Source: Prorocentrum cordatum (lineage: Eukaryota > Sar > Dinophyceae > Prorocentrales > Prorocentraceae). From it: DNA of 25,008 bases. Location of the stretch: assembly GCA_963575745.1 (NCBI GenBank), contig CAUYUJ010017979.1, positions 55,001 to 80,008 of the forward strand. Direction: 5' to 3'. The translations under genes and the position numbers were made by a program. This document shows positions 17,752 to 25,008 of this stretch, piece by piece. The notes under the pieces are model-generated. The model did not search any database. It was not told the DNA's origin and was given only the letters and a program-made list of their open reading frames with translations. The first letter of the stretch is position 1. Every line of letters begins with the position of its first letter.

Positions 17752-18021
17752 GGTAGGGTGTCAGACATGGCGCGACCCCACCTTTCCCCTCCCCCCTCCC
17801 AGAAAAGGAGGAGAGCAACCAGGGCAGGAGCGGGGAGGCAGGAGGGAGGAGGTGGACCACTGCAGCCGCTGGGCTCCTGCTCCCGCCCTCGAAGAAGCCC
17901 TTTCGAAGTCCTCGCCCCCCCCCACCCCCCCTCAACGAGGACAAAGAGGCAGCAACGCCCTGCCTTCTTCTCAGAAGGGCCTGCGACCCCTCGCCGTCGC
18001 GCCCCCTTCTGCGCGCCGCTG
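17752..18021. other. Short unique segment, no supported gene
   Basis: GC-rich sequence with C runs between the MITE-like element and the compound microsatellite. No gene or regulatory motif was recognised. Confidence 0.6.
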
Positions 18022-18097
18022 GGGTGGTGGTGGTGGTGGTGGTGGTGGTGGTGGTGTGGTGGTGGCGCCGGGGAGGGCGGCGGCGGCGGCGGCGCGT

Positions 18098-18141
<44 letters not shown>

Positions 18142-18342
18142 GAGGAGGGGAGGAGGGAGGAGGAGGGTAGGAGGAGGAGGATGCGGAGAGGAAGGATGAG
18201 AGAGGAGGAGGAGAGAGGAGGAGGAGGAGGAGGAGGGGCGGATGAGGAGGAGGATGAGGAGGAAGGAGGAGGAGGAGGAGGATGAGGAGGAGAGGAGGAG
18301 GAGGAGGAGGAGAGGAGGAGGAGGAGGAGGAGGAGGAGGACC
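18022..18342. repeat. Compound (GGT)n-(GGC)n-(GGA)n microsatellite
   Basis: Three trinucleotide tracts in succession: GGT (about 18022-18067), GGC (about 18076-18139) and interrupted GGA (about 18139-18342). They differ stepwise only at the third base. Purine- and G-rich on +, they create spurious poly-Gly, poly-Ala, poly-Ser and poly-Pro frames. Confidence 0.95.
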
Positions 18343-18495
18343 CGCTTCCCCCATGCCAATTTCTTCAGTGTCAGTTTGTGTTTTTCTGTTTGCTTTCGGT
18401 GAGATTCCTTGGCTCGTTCCTGCCTTCGTGCCTCTTCGGGCCTCGGCCTGCCTCGAGTTGTCCAGCGAGGCGAGTAGCGCCGAGGCGTCGCCATG

Positions 18496-18734
18496 GGGGG
18501 GAAGCGGGTCCTGCGGGAAGCGGGTACCGATGTTTTGCGCCGTTCTCGGGATCTCGGGGCGCTCCAAGGGCCCCGGGACTGTCAGAGAACGGCTCAGGAT
18601 GAAGATCTCGTCCTGGGGGAAGGCCCTGGGTCCAGGCGTCGTCAGGGGGGAAACGGGTCCTGCGGGAAACGGGTCCCGAGGTTTTGCGCCATTCTCGGAA
18701 TCTCGGGGCGCTCCAAGGGCCTCAGGACTGTCAG
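18496..18734. repeat. Two 90-bp direct repeats, period 149
   Basis: 18496-18585 and 18645-18734 share a G run, CGGGTCCTGCGGGAA, TTTTGCGCC, TCTCGGGGCGCTCCAAGGGC and GACTGTCAG with scattered substitutions. They overlap the second repeat pair (18581-18632 and 18886-18936), giving a mosaic of short shared blocks. Confidence 0.85.
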
Positions 18735-18936
18735 TGGTGGGTTTGTTTTCCACCGCCATCATAAGTTGGAGAGGGGAGGGAGGTGGAGGATGAGGAGGAG
18801 GAAGAAGAAGAGGAGGAGAAGGACCCCCTCCCCCTCCTACTTATGGTGGTGGTGGTGGTGGTGGTGGTTGGAAACAGGCCCACCAGTCAGAGAACCACTC
18901 AGGATGAAGATCTCGTCCTGGGGGAAAGCCCTGGGA
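18581..18936. repeat. Pair of about 51-bp direct repeats
   Basis: 18581-18632 and 18886-18936 share GTCAGAGAAC, CTCAGGATGAAGATCTCG and TCCTGGGGGAA followed by GCCCTGGG. A (GGT)n tract (18844-18869) and a GA-rich tract (18783-18830) lie between them. Confidence 0.85.
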
Positions 18937-19251
18937 CTCAGGACCCGTTCCACAGTGCCACCATCGCAGGGCGGGTTCCGTTCGGAAAGCACTGGGATGG
19001 GCCCAGATGGTCCTGGAGAGTTTCGCTCCGGATTTCGAAGCGAATTTCGCGCGGATGTTTTCTCGCCTGGAGCGAAGACTACACGACGTCCACGTGAACT
19101 TGGCTTCGTTTTTCCCTCGCCGCTTCGGGGCTTTGCATGGGCAGAAGTCCGCGCAGAAATCCGCTGCAGCACGTCTGCAAGGTCGGTGCAGTTTCCCTCA
19201 GGACCCGCTTCCCCCATGCTACTTTGTTCCTGCCTCAGGAGGCAGAGGACT

Positions 19252-19423
19252 TGGAGGAGGAGGAGGAGGAGAGGAGGAGGAGGAGGAGGAGGAGGAGGAG
19301 GAGGAGGAGGAGGAAGGGAGGAGGAGGAGGAGGAGGAGGAGAGTGAGGAGAGGAGGAGCCAGAGGAGGAGGAGGAGGAGGAGGAGGAGAGAGAGGAGGAG
19401 GAGGAGGAGGAGGAGGAGGAGGA
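19252..19423. repeat. (GGA)n tract
   Basis: Interrupted GGA/GAG trinucleotide repeat, purine on the + strand. It is flanked downstream by a copy of the 18420-18490 segment (GCGCCGAGGCGTCG). Confidence 0.95.
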
Positions 19424-20021
19424 CGTGTTCCTGCCTCGGGGCCCCTCCGGGGCTCGGCCGGCGCCGGGTCTTCCAGTGAGGCGGGCAGCGCCGAGGCGTC
19501 GGCGGGCTCCTGCCAGGCGGGCCCCGCCGCAAGGCCACCCTCGCGACGTTTCTGGGGGGCAGCGTCGGCGAAAGGTAAGGGAGGCACGACCGCGGCGGGT
19601 GTGCGCCGGCGGAAGCGCGGCGGGAGGCAGGGAACAGGTGCCGATACCGCTATACCCCTGCCTGGTTTTCCCCTTTTTCGGGCCTCCTGGGAGGCCCTCG
19701 TCGCCACCGCTGGCTTCGCTGGGAAATTCTAGTCAGAACGCACCCCAGGAGAGGCCCCGGGGAGTAGCGACATCGGTACCTTGTGGCTTCCCCCCTCGCG
19801 GTCTGGATTCCGGGGCGCGATCCCGCGGTAATACGTGGTCGCGCGGACACGTTCAGCGCGGGGCATCCGCGGTAAAGACGCCCCGTATCCGCGGGGGCCG
19901 CGGCCCAGGGGCCCGGCCCGCGCATCCTGGACCATCCTGCGAAGCATGCGCGCGCGAATCCGAAAGAGGCAAGGGGCATGGACGTCCGAGCGATGGCGAG
20001 CCCCTCTCCCCCAGCGGCGGC
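19424..20021. other. GC-rich segment with one hairpin module
   Basis: Contains a block related to 18420-18490, a donor-like AAAGGTAAGG near 19571, and the hairpin module at 19625-19790. The rest (about 19800-20020) is GC-rich with many CGCG. An open frame crosses the first part, but I cannot support a gene. Confidence 0.55.
19625..19790. repeat. Solo copy of the spacer hairpin module
   Basis: Matches the gene-array spacers (for example 3730-3895) over about 165 bases, including ACAGG..TGCC.AT.CCG, GGGCCTCC-TG-GGAGGCCC at 19680-19697, CTCGTCGCCACCGCTGG, GGTCAGA-like and GGAGAGG..CCGGG. Its 3' end (CATCGGTACC) is closest to the end of the array at 21534-22073. Confidence 0.85.
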
Positions 20022-20206
20022 GGAGGAGGAGGAGGAGGAGGAGGAGGAGGAGGAGGAGGAGGAGGAGGAGGAGGAGGAGGACGGAGGCGGAGGCGGAGGC
20101 GTCGAGGCGGAGGCGGAGGGAGGAGGAGGAGGAGGAGGAGGAGGAAGGAGGGAGGAGGAGGAGGAGGAGGAGGAGGAGGAGGAGGAGGAGGAGGAGGAGG
20201 AGGAGG
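20022..20206. repeat. (GGA)n and (GGC)n tract
   Basis: GGA trinucleotide repeat with an interruption of GGAGGC-type hexamers near 20085-20125. Purine-rich on the + strand. Confidence 0.95.
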
Positions 20207-20690
20207 CCGCGGCTACGGATCTTTGTTCTTGTCGCCCACGGAGCGAGGCGCCCCCCTCTCGGGGAGGCTTTCGCTCCGGCGCCGGCCGGGATGAGCATAC
20301 AGCCGGCGCTCGCGCGCGGCCTCCGCGGGGCTAACAAATGGACACCACCACCACCTCCACCTCCCTCGCCCCTTCCCCCTCCCCCCCCCCCGCGAGGGAG
20401 GAGCTGGCGAGGAGGGAAGGAATGGAGGGAGGGAGGGGAGGAGGGAGGAGGAGGAGAGAAGGGGAGGGCGGGGTGAAGAAGGATGATGGAGATGTGGAGA
20501 CAGTGGGAGGTGGATGGTGGTGTATCCGTACTTGGGGCCCGCAGCCTCGCCCCCGCGCCCCCCCCCGCCCCGCCCGCAGCCCCCCCCCCCCCCCGGAGGC
20601 CGCCGAGAAGGCCGCGAAGGAGGCGGCCGTCAAGGACCACGCCCGTCCGCGCCCTCGTCCGCGCGTCGTGCTAGGCTCAGTAAGTCGGGC
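20207..20690. other. GC-rich low-complexity segment, no supported gene
   Basis: Contains CCACCACCACC (about 20343-20360), C runs (about 20383-20395 and 20578-20596) and a GA-rich stretch (20396-20470). No conserved frame, RNA gene or signal recognised. Confidence 0.6.
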
Positions 20691-21514
20691 ATGCCCCTCT
20701 ACAGGAGGAACTTTCAAAACTAGTCAAAATATAGTCTGGGGACGATTTTCGAGTGTTTTTGACTATTGCGCATGATTTTCTGACCATTTTCGTAAGCGTT
20801 CGTGCTTGGCTGAAGTCCTCGTGCTTGGCTGAAGTCGGGCATGTCCCTCTACAGGAGGAACATTCAAAATAGTCAAAATAGTCAGGGGACGATGTTTCGA
20901 GTTTTTTTTAACTAGTATGGCTATTTTTGTTTTTTTGACTAGTGCTTGGCTTAAGTCGGGCATGCCCCTCTACAGGAGGAACGTTCAAAACTAGACAACA
21001 ACTAAAATGGGGACGATTGTTTTTTAGTAGTTTTGACTATTACGCATCTTATCGGACAAATGTTGTAAGTGTTCGTGCTTGGCTGAAGTCCTCGTGCTTG
21101 GCTGAAGTCGGGCATGTCCCTCTACAGGAGGAACATTCAAAAGAGTCAAAACATAGTATGGGGACGATTTGTCGAGTATTTTTGACTCGTATGACCATTT
21201 TTGGAGATTTGTTTGACTAGTGCTTGGCTTAAGTCGGGCATGTCCCTCTACAGGAGGAACGTTCAAAACCAGTCAACAAATAAAATGGGGACGATTTGTT
21301 TCGAGTAGTTTTGATTATCATATGTGCATGTGTATATGTGTATATGTGTATATATATAGATATATGTATATGTATATATGTATGTTTGTATGTGTGTATA
21401 TGTATATGTGTATGTATGTATATGTATGTATATATATATATATATATATATGTGTGGGGACAATTTCTTAAATTTCGCCCAGAATCCGCCTGCAGGAGGA
21501 CAGGCCCGACCTGA
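20691..21514. repeat. Tandem array of MITE-end-related repeats
   Basis: Five head-to-tail copies whose AAGTCGGGCATG-type motifs begin at 20692, 20832, 20953, 21105 and 21231. Spacings are 140, 121, 152 and 126, so long and short monomers alternate in a higher-order unit of about 260-280 bases. Each copy has AAGTCGGGCAT, CCCTCTACAGGAGGAAC, TTCAAAA and GGGGACGAT. The long monomers end with GCTTGGCTGAAGTC twice. The array closes at 21489-21514 with an inverted end (20 of 26 matches), the same arrangement as the element at 17593-17751. Confidence 0.85.
21319..21457. repeat. TA/TG microsatellite inside the last array copy
   Basis: TATATG, TGTATG and (TA)n units expanded between the fifth head motif (21231) and the terminal inverted end (21489-21514). 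It is nested in the MITE-related repeat. Confidence 0.9.
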
Positions 21515-21533
21515 TGCTCGGCGCCTCGGGCGA

Positions 21534-22073
21534 TGGAGAGCCCTCGCGCCGCCACGGCCGGAGTTTTCGCCTCGCGATGCTGGGCAGAGGCCTCCCGGGA
21601 TCCGCCTCGAGATCGCCTCGTCGTTTCCCCTGCCCCCCTCCTTTTGGGCCTCCTGGGGGGCCCTCGTCGCCGCCGATGGATCTGCCTCGAGATTCTGGTC
21701 AGAGGCCTCTCGGAATCCTCCTGGAGTTCTCCCCTGTTTTCCCCTTTTCGGGCCTCCTTGGAGGCCCTCGTCGCCACCGATGGATTCGCCGCGAGATTTT
21801 GGGCAGAGGCCTTCCGGGATTCGCCTCGAGATCTCCTCTTTTTTTCTCTCCCTTTTTGGGCCTTCTGGGAGGTCCTCGCCGCCGCCGATGGGTTCTCCTC
21901 GATGCTGGGCAGAGGCCTCCCAGGATTCTCCTCGAGATCTCCTCTTTTTCAGCCTTTTTGGGCCTCCTTGGAGGCCCTCGTCGCCCCCGCTGGATTCGCT
22001 TCGAGATCCTGGTCAGGGCGCACCCCGGGAGAGGTCCGGGGAGCAGCGATATCGGTATTTTATGTGTCTCCCC
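21534..22073. repeat. About 105-bp tandem array carrying the hairpin module
   Basis: A partial first copy followed by four copies. The GGGCCTCC...GGAGGCCC-type cores begin at 21646, 21750, 21858 and 21960 (periods 104, 108, 102). Each copy has CTCGTCGCC, GATGGATTC-like, GGGCAGAGGCCT and CTCGAGATCTCCTC. The last copy switches to the spacer-type tail (GGTCAGGGCGCACCCC, GAGCAGCGATATCGG), linking this array to the gene-array spacers and to 19625-19790. Confidence 0.88.
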
Positions 22074-22408
22074 ACCACAGAAGCTGAGACCCATACTGTG
22101 TCGGGTAAGCTTCTGGAGGATCGGAAGGGGTATGGAAATGATGCCCATATTCTGCAGCCGACAGGACGAAGCACGGCAGCACTTCCCGTCCATTTTGAAC
22201 AGTGCCCGCTGCGGGTGTCGACGCGGACGTGGTCCGTTTGGCACAAGAAGCCGCCTGCCAAACAGCCAGAGCAGGTTTGGACAACACTTGCTGTCGGGCA
22301 TCGTACCCATGTTCCCCTAACCCATCTCGGACGGGTTGCGTTTTCAGCCCCAGCGTCGCTCTCTTCGATCTAGGCCTCGGGGGACCCTTTTCGGGCCCTC
22401 GGGGCTAT
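22074..22408. other. Unique segment before the gap, possible coding remnant
   Basis: Lower in repeats than its neighbours. One frame stays open to a TAG near 22371, and its translation is of mixed composition rather than low complexity, so an exon fragment is possible. No start, domain or splice pair can be assigned with confidence, and the sequence runs into a gap. Confidence 0.3.
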
Positions 22409-22508
22409 NNNNNNNNNNNNNNNNNNNNNNNNNNNNNNNNNNNNNNNNNNNNNNNNNNNNNNNNNNNNNNNNNNNNNNNNNNNNNNNNNNNNNNNNNNNN
22501 NNNNNNNN
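22409..22508. other. Assembly gap, 100 N
   Basis: Exactly 100 undetermined bases, a common placeholder for a gap of unknown size. A (GGA)n tract begins immediately to its right, which probably caused the break. Order and distance across it are less certain. Confidence 0.98.
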
Positions 22509-22595
22509 AGGAGGAGGAGGAGGAGGGGGAGGAAGAGGAAGAGGAGGCGGAGGAGGAGGAGGAGGAGGAGAAGGAGGAGGAGGAGGAGGAGGAGG
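22509..22595. repeat. (GGA)n tract at the gap edge
   Basis: Interrupted GGA/GAG repeat directly following the gap; its true length is unknown. Confidence 0.95.
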
Positions 22596-22918
22596 ATGAC
22601 GAGTGTAAACCCAAGAGTCATCAACGATGTCGGAATTAACCCTTTCCAAGCCTCCCTCCATAGGCCCCTATAACGGTTCATTTCCATTGAGGGACTGCCT
22701 CGTTGGAAGACAACCGCTTGAAGATCCTGAAGCATGCCAGAGCATGGTTCTCGGGATTTCAACGCCACGTATCAACCTGACTGCTACGTTCTTGGCGATC
22801 CAGTATCGCGCCAGAGCGCCATCGTTGGGACTTCATCACAGCGAATCAACATAACTGTTGCACCCGTGTAATCCGGAATCCTTCCAAAACGCAATGCCTG
22901 GCACGTTGATCATGGGAG
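22596..22918. other. Short unique segment with a 74-bp diverged duplication
   Basis: Balanced composition. 22720-22793 and 22794-22866 align with a period of 74 (GATCC at 22723 and 22797; GCCAGAGC in both; CGGGATTTC/TGGGACTTC; ATCAAC followed by AACTG- or GACTG-type sequence). A 75-codon frame (22627-22854) covers it but has no recognisable feature; no gene called. Confidence 0.55.
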
Positions 22919-23755
22919 TTCGTAAAGTTCTGGCAATTTGTTCGAAACGAATGGGCGCGGCGCTAAGGCGAGATCCACATATTGAAGAGGAACCGCCCTC
23001 AATCCGTGAAGCGTTTGCAAATTTTGAAAACGAATGTGCGCGGCGCCAAGGCGAGAGCCATATTTTGAAAACGACTCGTCCTCAAACCGTGAAGCTCTGG
23101 CCAATTTTGAAAACGAATGTGCGCGGCGCTACGGCGAGAGCCACACTTTCAAAACCACCCACCCTCAATCCGTGAATCTCTTGCAAATTTTGAAAACGAA
23201 TGTGCGCGGCGCTAAGGCGAGAGCCACATTTTGAAAACGACCCGCCCTGAGTCCGTAAAGCTCTTGCAAATTTTGAAAAAGAATGTGCGCGGCGCTAAGG
23301 CAACAGCCGTATTTTGAAAACGACCCGCCTTCAATCCCTCTTGCAAATTTTGAAAACGAATGTGCGCGGCGCTAAGGCGAGAGCCACATGTTGAAAACCA
23401 ACCGCCCTCAATCCGTGAAGCGTTTGCAAATTTTGAAAACGAATGTGCGCGGCGCCAAGGCGAGAGCCATATTTTGAAAACGACTCGTCCTCAACCCGTG
23501 AAGCTCTTGCACATTTTGAAAACGAATGTGCGCGGCGCTACGGCGAGAGCCACACTTTGAAAACCACCCACCCTCAATCCGTGAAGCTCTTGCAAATTTT
23601 TAGAACGAATGTGCGCGGCGCTAAGGCGAGAGCCACATTTTGAAAACGACCCATCCTCAATCCGTGAAGCGTTTGCAAATTTTGAAAACGGATGTGCGCG
23701 GCGCTAAGGCGAGATCTACATTTTGAAAACGACCCGCCCTCCATCTGTGAAGCTG
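22919..23755. repeat. 83-bp satellite, ten monomers
   Basis: The core ATGTGCGCGGCG (ATGGGCGCGGCG in the first) begins at 22951, 23034, 23117, 23200, 23283, 23360, 23443, 23526, 23609 and 23692: period 83 except one 77 caused by a 6-base deletion. Each monomer holds TTTTGAAAACGA twice in most copies, suggesting an older half-size unit. Monomers 1-4 match monomers 6-9 in their private variants, so there is a five-monomer higher-order repeat of 409 bases. Because 83 is not a multiple of three, the frames within it are not coding. Confidence 0.93.
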
Positions 23756-23926
23756 TCGTCCTTTTTAAGAGTCATAAATTTTGAGGTTGTCTCAGGCGAA
23801 ACGCCCAGCCCGCCCTAAAAACTGGCCTCGGGGTGCGACAGGGAAAAGTGCGACAGGAGGAGGCGGGGGAGGAGGAGGAAGGGACGAGTGGAGCGGGGGG
23901 GGTGGACTTGCATTGCACTGGCGATC

Positions 23927-23957
<31 letters not shown>

Positions 23958-24072
23958 GCTCCAAGCTCCACTTTGGCCCAGCGTTTCTTTGGCACCGTTG
24001 GGGGAGCTGGCCAAATTTTATCGCGCCCGGCAAACCGCTTGGGGCTCTTTTTTTGGGTGTCGTGTCATGGGT
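23756..24072. other. Unique segment with (CTG)9, no supported gene
   Basis: Contains G runs, GGA clusters and a (CTG)9 microsatellite at 23931-23957. Frames through it read poly-Ala, poly-Cys or poly-Leu. No gene is supported. Confidence 0.6.
23931..23957. repeat. (CTG)9 microsatellite
   Basis: Nine uninterrupted CTG units. Confidence 0.97.
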
Positions 24073-24207
24073 GGCGATAAATGGGGGGCAGCGAGGACTG
24101 CAGGAAAGGTGCCCTTTAGGGCCCTATCCTTACAGGGGCCCCTCAGGGCCCCAAAGGGAGCCTTCAGGGCCCGAGAAGTGCACCTTTGCCCCCCCCTATT
24201 TATCGCC
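24073..24207. repeat. 135-bp inverted repeat, MITE-like
   Basis: The left arm 24073-24090 (GGCGATAAATGGGGGGCA) is matched in inverted orientation by 24187-24207 (ending ATTTATCGCC). A second nested pair is AAAGGTGC (24105-24112) with GCACCTTT (24180-24187). The interior contains four GGGCCC hexamers at 24119, 24136, 24146 and 24167. It could fold as a long hairpin or be a small non-autonomous element. No clear target duplication is visible. Confidence 0.65.
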
Positions 24208-24486
24208 CCCCCGCAGGGCTTACCCGGCGTTTACGCCCGAATTGGCCAGAGTATTGGCCGAGTTTGAAAGCCGCTTGGCTACGACCGTGGGCGCACGTGA
24301 GCGGGGCAGGCACAGCTGCCCCAACGCCTCCGTGACCCGTATCCTCAGTCTGCTTGACGGACGCGGCCCTTGAGCCGTAGAAGAGAGAAGGAAAACGTCT
24401 GAGGGCGCACGTGGCGAGGCTCAGCGCTACCGGGGGTGAGCCAATCCGCTCTGGCTGACCCGAGTTTGGGAGCCACGTGGGGCCGA
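24208..24486. other. Unique segment, nothing recognised
   Basis: Mixed GC-rich sequence between the inverted repeat and the next pyrimidine tract. No gene, RNA or repeat identified. Confidence 0.6.
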
Positions 24487-24531
24487 TCCTCCTCCTCCTC
24501 CGCCTCCGCCTCCTCCTCCACCTCCTCCTCT
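24487..24531. repeat. (CTC)n tract
   Basis: TCC/CTC trinucleotide repeat, pyrimidine on +, leading into a longer pyrimidine-rich run that ends in CTCTCCTTGCAG at 24578. Confidence 0.9.
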
Positions 24532-24578
24532 CTGCCTCCCTGCCTCCCGCTTTCCCTCCGCCCCCGCTCTCCTTGCAG

Positions 24579-24710
24579 GCAGCCTGGTCGGCCCACGGTG
24601 GGAGTGTCTGCCGGGGTTCTCCAGGGGGCGCGGTGGAGTTCCGACATTTGGCGGATGATCACGATGATGACGATAATCACGAGGACGATGAGGACGACAG
24701 CGACGAGATG
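24579..24710 (+). CDS. Candidate internal exon encoding an acidic segment
   Basis: A long pyrimidine tract (about 24529-24576) ends in TTGCAG at 24578, a good 3' splice-site consensus, and ATG|GTGAGG at 24710/24711 is a donor-like site. The 132 bases between are open and equal exactly 44 codons, reading AAWSAHGG... and then an acidic run DDHDDDDNHEDDEDDSDE. The acidic part lies in a GAT/GAC-rich repeat, so chance opening is likely enough that confidence is low. No flanking exons are identified. Confidence 0.22.
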
Positions 24711-25008
24711 GTGAGGATCGTAACGAGGAGGATGATGAGGACAATTGTGAGGAAGATGCTGCTGCTGATGATGATCATGATGATGCTGATGCGGATGGTG
24801 ATTCGGGTGATTCGGGTGATGGGGATTGTGATGCTGACGGGGGATACTGATTCGGATGGTGATGGTGGTGCAGGTGTTGCTGGATTTTGTGTGTTGATGC
24901 TGGTGGTAGTCGTGATAATGGTGGTGATGGTGGTCATGATGCTAATGATGATAATGATGATGACGATGACGATGACGATGCTGAAGATGATGATACTGCT
25001 TCTCATGC
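24654..25008. repeat. Degenerate (GAT/GAC)n tract, runs off the window
   Basis: Dominated by GAT, GAC, GAG and ATG triplets with drifting phase, so no single frame stays coding. On the reverse strand it reads Ile, Ser and Thr runs. The tract continues past the window end. Confidence 0.85.

Larger units (their letters stand above)
18343..19251. other. Region of dispersed direct repeats, no supported gene
   Basis: Holds the paired repeats described separately (18496-18734 and 18581-18936), a GA-rich tract (18783-18830), a (GGT)n tract (18844-18869) and a segment 18420-18490 related to 19430-19505. The phrase GACCCGCTTCCCCCATGC occurs near both 18339 and 19202. Frames are open but shaped by repeats; no gene called. 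Confidence 0.6.

Noticed and set aside
19978-20334. Poly-Glu and poly-Arg frames in the (GGA)n tracts
   Set aside because: Pure trinucleotide repeats are open in several frames at once; no evidence of coding.
20941-20956. Further SL relics in GTGCTTGGCTTAAG of the 20.7-21.3 kb array
   Set aside because: Only about 9 of 13 positions match the SL 3' part, and the resemblance varies between GGCTTAAG and GGCTGAAG. Too weak to claim.
22858-23643. Repeated open frames of 66-105 codons within the 83-bp satellite
   Set aside because: An 83-base period shifts frame each monomer, so the frames are a product of the repeat.
22919-23755. CRISPR-like array
   Set aside because: The 83-bp units are contiguous with no unique spacers; it is a satellite in a eukaryotic context.
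23888-24373. A 161-codon + frame through (CTG)9 and the inverted repeat
   Set aside because: It runs through a microsatellite and an inverted-repeat element and has no domain; two other frames are also open over part of it.

Overview
The window looks like nuclear DNA of a dinoflagellate alga, on a scaffold with one 100-N gap. The main evidence is a near-perfect copy of the dinoflagellate trans-spliced leader (SL) exon found five times, each exactly 92 bases upstream of the start codon of a repeated gene. Tandem gene copies, intron-free reading frames, long trinucleotide tracts and many short repeat families fit this. No rRNA, tRNA, CRISPR or bacterial-style operon was seen.

Layout. 1-735: GC-rich left flank dominated by a polypyrimidine (TCC)n tract. 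736-16026: five head-to-tail copies of a roughly 3.25-kb unit, all on the + strand. Each unit has an SL relic block, an uninterrupted 403-codon ORF and a spacer of about 2 kb rich in G and C runs; the first unit lacks its far 5' part and the last lacks most of its spacer. 16027-18020: single-copy DNA with 84-bp and 69-bp duplications, an AT-richer island and a MITE-like inverted-repeat element at 17593-17751. 18022-20690: compound (GGT)(GGC)(GGA) tracts and direct repeats. 20691-21514: tandem array of copies related to the MITE-like ends. 21534-22073: roughly 105-bp tandem array sharing a hairpin module with the gene-array spacers. 22409-22508: gap. 22919-23755: 83-bp satellite with a five-monomer higher-order repeat. 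24073-24207: long inverted repeat. 24579-24710: possible acidic exon. 24654-25008: (GAT/GAC)-rich tract to the window end.

The repeated gene is the main biological content. Its 403-residue product is an internal duplication. Each half carries a D-x8-E-x-K signature followed by alternating strand-like segments, which resembles a PD-(D/E)XK restriction-endonuclease-like fold. All ten domains in the five copies keep the putative catalytic residues. Differences between copies cluster just after the E-x-K motif, and the homologous position is variable in both halves. The protein ends about ten residues into what looks like a third repeat, at a stop codon embedded in a perfect GTGAGT splice-donor-like sequence. 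The leader holds one 22-nt and three older 15-nt SL remnants in tandem, as expected if the gene passed repeatedly through trans-spliced mRNA and back into DNA before the DNA-level amplification. Function, expression and species remain unproven from sequence alone.
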